Positions 14,426 through 15,888 of a DNA stretch of 15,888 bases are shown here, in pieces. The notes under the pieces are model-generated. The model was not told where the DNA came from. It saw nothing but the letters and a program-made list of their open reading frames with translations, and did not search any database. Position numbers and translations under genes: made by a program. Positions within the stretch are counted from its first letter, which is position 1, and each line of letters starts with the position of its first letter. The DNA is from an uncultured Sphingomonas sp. (lineage in GTDB: Bacteria > Pseudomonadota > Alphaproteobacteria > Sphingomonadales > Sphingomonadaceae), in assembly GCA_902806295.1 (NCBI GenBank), contig CADCWB010000232.1, positions 1-15,888 of the forward strand, in the 5' to 3' direction.

Positions 14426-14839
14426 TTACCGCTCCACGCCCTTGGCTTTACCCCAGGCGCACGCGGCCGTGTAGCCAAGGTAGCCGGTGCCGAAGAGCGT
14501 ATAGAGTTCATCCGGCAACCCGCGCAGGTAGCTGGTCATGCCCTGCCCGATGCTGAGCGCCAGCCGTGGGTCGACGGCGCTGATCAGCCCCATTGGAATG
14601 GCCCACAGGATCAACACGTACATGACGTACAGGAAGCTGGGCCGGGCGCGGCTGGTCCACGGGTCGGGCGACTGCGCCTCGACCACGATCGCCTGCATCT
14701 GCCGCGCGATCGCTGCCGCTTCCTGATCGCCTTGGAGCTTCAGCAGTTCCAGTTTGGCTTGGTCGCGGGCGCGAGGGTCCGGAATGATCTTGTCGATGAG
14801 CTTGGCCAACGGGCCAATAACGGCTTCAAGGATGGGCAT
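14426..14839 (-). CDS. Three-TM holin of the gene-transfer-agent release family
   Basis: The 137-residue protein from the ATG at 14837-14839 matches the family I know as GTA_holin_3TM (formerly DUF3154), holins used to release gene transfer agents. Visible parts are a hydrophobic N-terminal helix (PILEAVIGPLAKLIDKIIP), a charged helix DQAKLELLKLQGDQEAAAI, the linker DPWTSRARPSF (60-69), a strong membrane helix at about 69-89, and a weaker hydrophobic segment at about 112-129 before a basic tail. An AGGA (14849-14852) lies 9 bases upstream. The frame is open to 15061, but that would overlap the endolysin by 161 bases with low-complexity non-family sequence, so it is rejected. It lies 61 bases downstream of the endolysin gene, forming a lysis pair. 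Confidence 0.88.
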   Translation of the reverse strand: MPILEAVIGPLAKLIDKIIPDPRARDQAKLELLKLQGDQEAAAIARQMQAIVVEAQSPDPWTSRARPSFLYVMYVLILWAIPMGLISAVDPRLALSIGQGMTSYLRGLPDELYTLFGTGYLGYTAACAWGKAKGVER

Positions 14840-14859
14840 GATGATCTGTCCTGCTGGTA

Positions 14860-14877
14860 CGAATGGTCCCAATGGTC
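14860..14877 (+). repeat. 18-bp motif, copy 2
   Basis: CGAATGGTCCCAATGGTC is identical to the minus-strand sequence at 253-270. It lies in the 61-base gap between the endolysin stop and the holin start. It is followed immediately by a GC-rich inverted repeat, CGCGCTC-GT-GAGCGCG (14877-14892). That hairpin could tune expression of the holin relative to the endolysin (inference). Confidence 0.55.
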
Positions 14878-14900
14878 GCGCTCGTGAGCGCGGTTCGACG

Positions 14901-15461
14901 TCAAGCTGTGCCGATGCGGTTTGCCAGCCATCCATACAGAAACGCCTCATTGGCTGGCCGCCGCTCGGCCAGGCGAAGGTAACGCTCGCCCTGCAGTGCC
15001 TCGAGCGCACGCAGCAAGACCGTCTCGCCGGCCTCGGCCCCGCGCACCGCGAGATAGGCATCGAGCGCCGCTAGCGTGATCGGTCCGACCCGCCCGTCGG
15101 GCGTGAGGTCGGGATAGTCGCGCCCGTTGCGGTTGAGCGCCGTCAGCACCCGCTGCAGAAAGGTCGCGGCCACGCCCGGACCCATGTTTGCTCCGGTGTC
15201 GAACAGCTCGGCCGCGACCTTGGGAGCCCGCCTGGCAATCTGGTGAAAGCGCGGCCGCAACCAGTAAAGCCGCTTGTAGATGGCGACGGCATCGTCGCGC
15301 GGCAGCTCGGCCATGGCTTCGCCATAACCGTGGGCTCGCGCGACAGCCTCGGTGATCCCCCACCGGGTCGGCCCACCGCGGTCGGCCGGGCGGTTCGTGT
15401 ACCCACCTTCCCGCTCAATCAACTCTTCGATAAGTTCTTGTACGTCCGCGCCTGCGTGCAT
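14901..15461 (-). CDS. Endolysin, glycoside hydrolase family 108 with PG-binding domain
   Basis: The 186-residue protein is predicted to cut the glycan strands of peptidoglycan. The GH108 signature is clear near the N-terminus: EREGGYTNRPADRGGPTRWG at 16-35, with E18 as the expected catalytic acid, followed by IT. The region YKRLYWLRPRFHQI and ELFDTGANMGPGVAATFLQRVL continue the family core. The segment NRNGRDYPDLTPDGRVGPIT onwards resembles the peptidoglycan-binding domain (PG_binding_3) usually fused to it. No signal peptide is seen, so release would need the holin encoded next. The length is normal for the family. No strong Shine-Dalgarno is seen before the ATG at 15459-15461, only a GGTGGGA stretch. 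GH108 plus 3TM holin is the arrangement of the GTA lysis genes known from Rhodobacter. Confidence 0.93.
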   Translation of the reverse strand: MHAGADVQELIEELIEREGGYTNRPADRGGPTRWGITEAVARAHGYGEAMAELPRDDAVAIYKRLYWLRPRFHQIARRAPKVAAELFDTGANMGPGVAATFLQRVLTALNRNGRDYPDLTPDGRVGPITLAALDAYLAVRGAEAGETVLLRALEALQGERYLRLAERRPANEAFLYGWLANRIGTA

Positions 15462-15504
15462 GTTTCCAGTCCCACCCTCGCCACAATCAAGCGAGCTTCA
15501 TAAC

Positions 15505-15540
15505 CAGGTAGGTTACCTGTAGGACAGATGTTTTTACCTG
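15505..15540. promoter_or_regulatory. Candidate operator: TACCTG inverted repeat plus third box
   Basis: CAGGTAGGTTACCTG (15505-15519) is a perfect inverted repeat with 6-base arms and a 3-base spacer. A third TACCTG lies at 15535-15540, 21 bases (two helical turns) from the previous one. A smaller inverted repeat CTGT-AGG-ACAG (15517-15527) overlaps. The cluster lies 44-79 bases before the endolysin ATG, where a regulator of the lysis genes would bind. The 128-base gap (15462-15589) shows no convincing sigma-70 boxes and no TTAA-N7-TTAA CtrA-type site. Confidence 0.45.
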
Positions 15541-15589
15541 AGCTCGGCGGGGCTAAGCTCCGGTAAGGGTTGGCGCTTGCTCTGTGTTC

Positions 15590-15888
15590 CTACTGCTTGA
15601 TCCCAGCCAGGAAGGCTTCCACCACCCGGTTGAAGATCGCTGGCTGCTCCAGATTGCTGAGGTGCCCAGCCCCGGCGAGCTCGATCATGGAAGACTGCCG
15701 GATGCGGTCCTTCAGATCCTCGCTAAGCGAGGGCGGCGTGATGCGGTCTTCGCTGCCGCACAGCACGATGGTGGGGCAGCGGATATCGGCCACGCGAGTG
15801 CGCTGGTCGGCCAGCCAGACGGCGGCGGCACCGAGCGCGTAGGCCTGCGGATCGATCCGACTCATGGTTTCGACCACCTCGGCCCGTA
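15590..15888 (-). CDS. Alpha/beta hydrolase, C-terminal part (runs off window edge)
   Basis: The frame is open from the window edge for 99 codons to a TAG at 15590-15592. The sequence fits the C-terminal third of an alpha/beta-fold hydrolase of the 3-oxoadipate enol-lactonase/epoxide-hydrolase type. The end of the cap region (MSRIDPQAYALGAAAVW) is followed by IRCPTIVLCGSEDRITPP with the likely catalytic Asp, then IELAGAGHLSNLEQP with the likely catalytic His, and a final helix FNRVVEAFLAG. The nucleophile elbow lies outside the window, so no finer function can be given. A GTG at 15875-15877 and the ATG after it are internal codons, not the start. It lies 128 bases upstream of the endolysin in the same direction. 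Confidence 0.85.
   Translation of the reverse strand, partial: RAEVVETMSRIDPQAYALGAAAVWLADQRTRVADIRCPTIVLCGSEDRITPPSLSEDLKDRIRQSSMIELAGAGHLSNLEQPAIFNRVVEAFLAGIKQ

Noticed and set aside
253..14877. The paired 18-bp motif as att sites of an integrated element
   Set aside because: The copies are in inverted, not direct, orientation. They enclose conserved housekeeping genes, with no integrase or transposase in the window.
14901..15061. Upstream extension of the holin frame to 15061
   Set aside because: It overlaps the endolysin coding region and gives an Arg/Cys-rich sequence unlike any holin. The ATG at 14837-14839 has an AGGA site and the family N-terminus.
15462..15589. CtrA- or quorum-sensing-type binding site upstream of the endolysin
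   Set aside because: I looked because GTA lysis genes in Rhodobacter respond to such regulators. No TTAA-N7-TTAA motif or CTG-N10-CAG lux-type box is present; only the TACCTG boxes stand out.
1..15888. CRISPR array, insertion sequence or riboswitch
   Set aside because: I saw no regularly spaced direct repeats, no transposase motifs and no long structured leader in the gene-free gaps, which are all shorter than 300 bases.

Overview
The window looks like a piece of a high-GC alphaproteobacterial chromosome, most likely from Sphingomonadales (Sphingomonas or a close relative). This is inferred from the housekeeping gene order (yajC-secD-secF, bamD-recN-...-ligA, hslV-hslU), an HslV with a short propeptide before its catalytic threonine, a lysis holin of the gene-transfer-agent family, and intergenic palindromes of types I recall from sphingomonad genomes. 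No database search was run. Nearly all genes are on the minus strand, so transcription runs from high to low coordinates.

Layout, left to right. At 1-276 there may be the tail of a plus-strand gene, followed by a 34-bp palindrome. Then come minus-strand ligA (277-2301), a DUF1697 gene and a dienelactone-hydrolase-family gene, each overlapping the next by 4 bases. After a decayed palindromic repeat come recN (3631-5283) and the lipoprotein gene bamD (5302-6102). Next is the protein-export set secF, secD and yajC (6182-9100), with tRNA-Pro(GGG) only 34 bases upstream of yajC. A plus-strand DUF2459 membrane-anchored protein (9267-9950) is divergent from the tRNA and convergent with hslU. The convergent gap is filled by a large palindromic repeat. 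From 10045 to 14278 there is a second minus-strand block: hslU, hslV, a lipoprotein alpha/beta hydrolase and a cytosolic HKD-type phospholipase D. Another palindromic repeat (14332-14421) separates this from a two-gene lysis cassette, a three-TM GTA-type holin (14426-14839) and a GH108 endolysin (14901-15461). The window ends in the C-terminal part of an alpha/beta hydrolase.

How the genes work together. LigA and RecN serve DNA joining and repair. BamD belongs to the outer-membrane protein assembly machine, and SecD, SecF and YajC drive protein export across the inner membrane. HslV and HslU form a two-part ATP-dependent protease. The endolysin and holin form a lysis pair with no phage structural genes nearby. 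That pattern fits a stand-alone lysis module for a gene transfer agent encoded elsewhere, and it is the most interesting part of the window. Its upstream region carries a TACCTG-type inverted repeat that could be an operator.

Three automatically chosen starts would be wrong. YajC read from 9226 runs through the tRNA. Phospholipase D read from 14356 starts inside a repeat. The holin read from 15061 overlaps the endolysin. Corrected starts are given in the entries.
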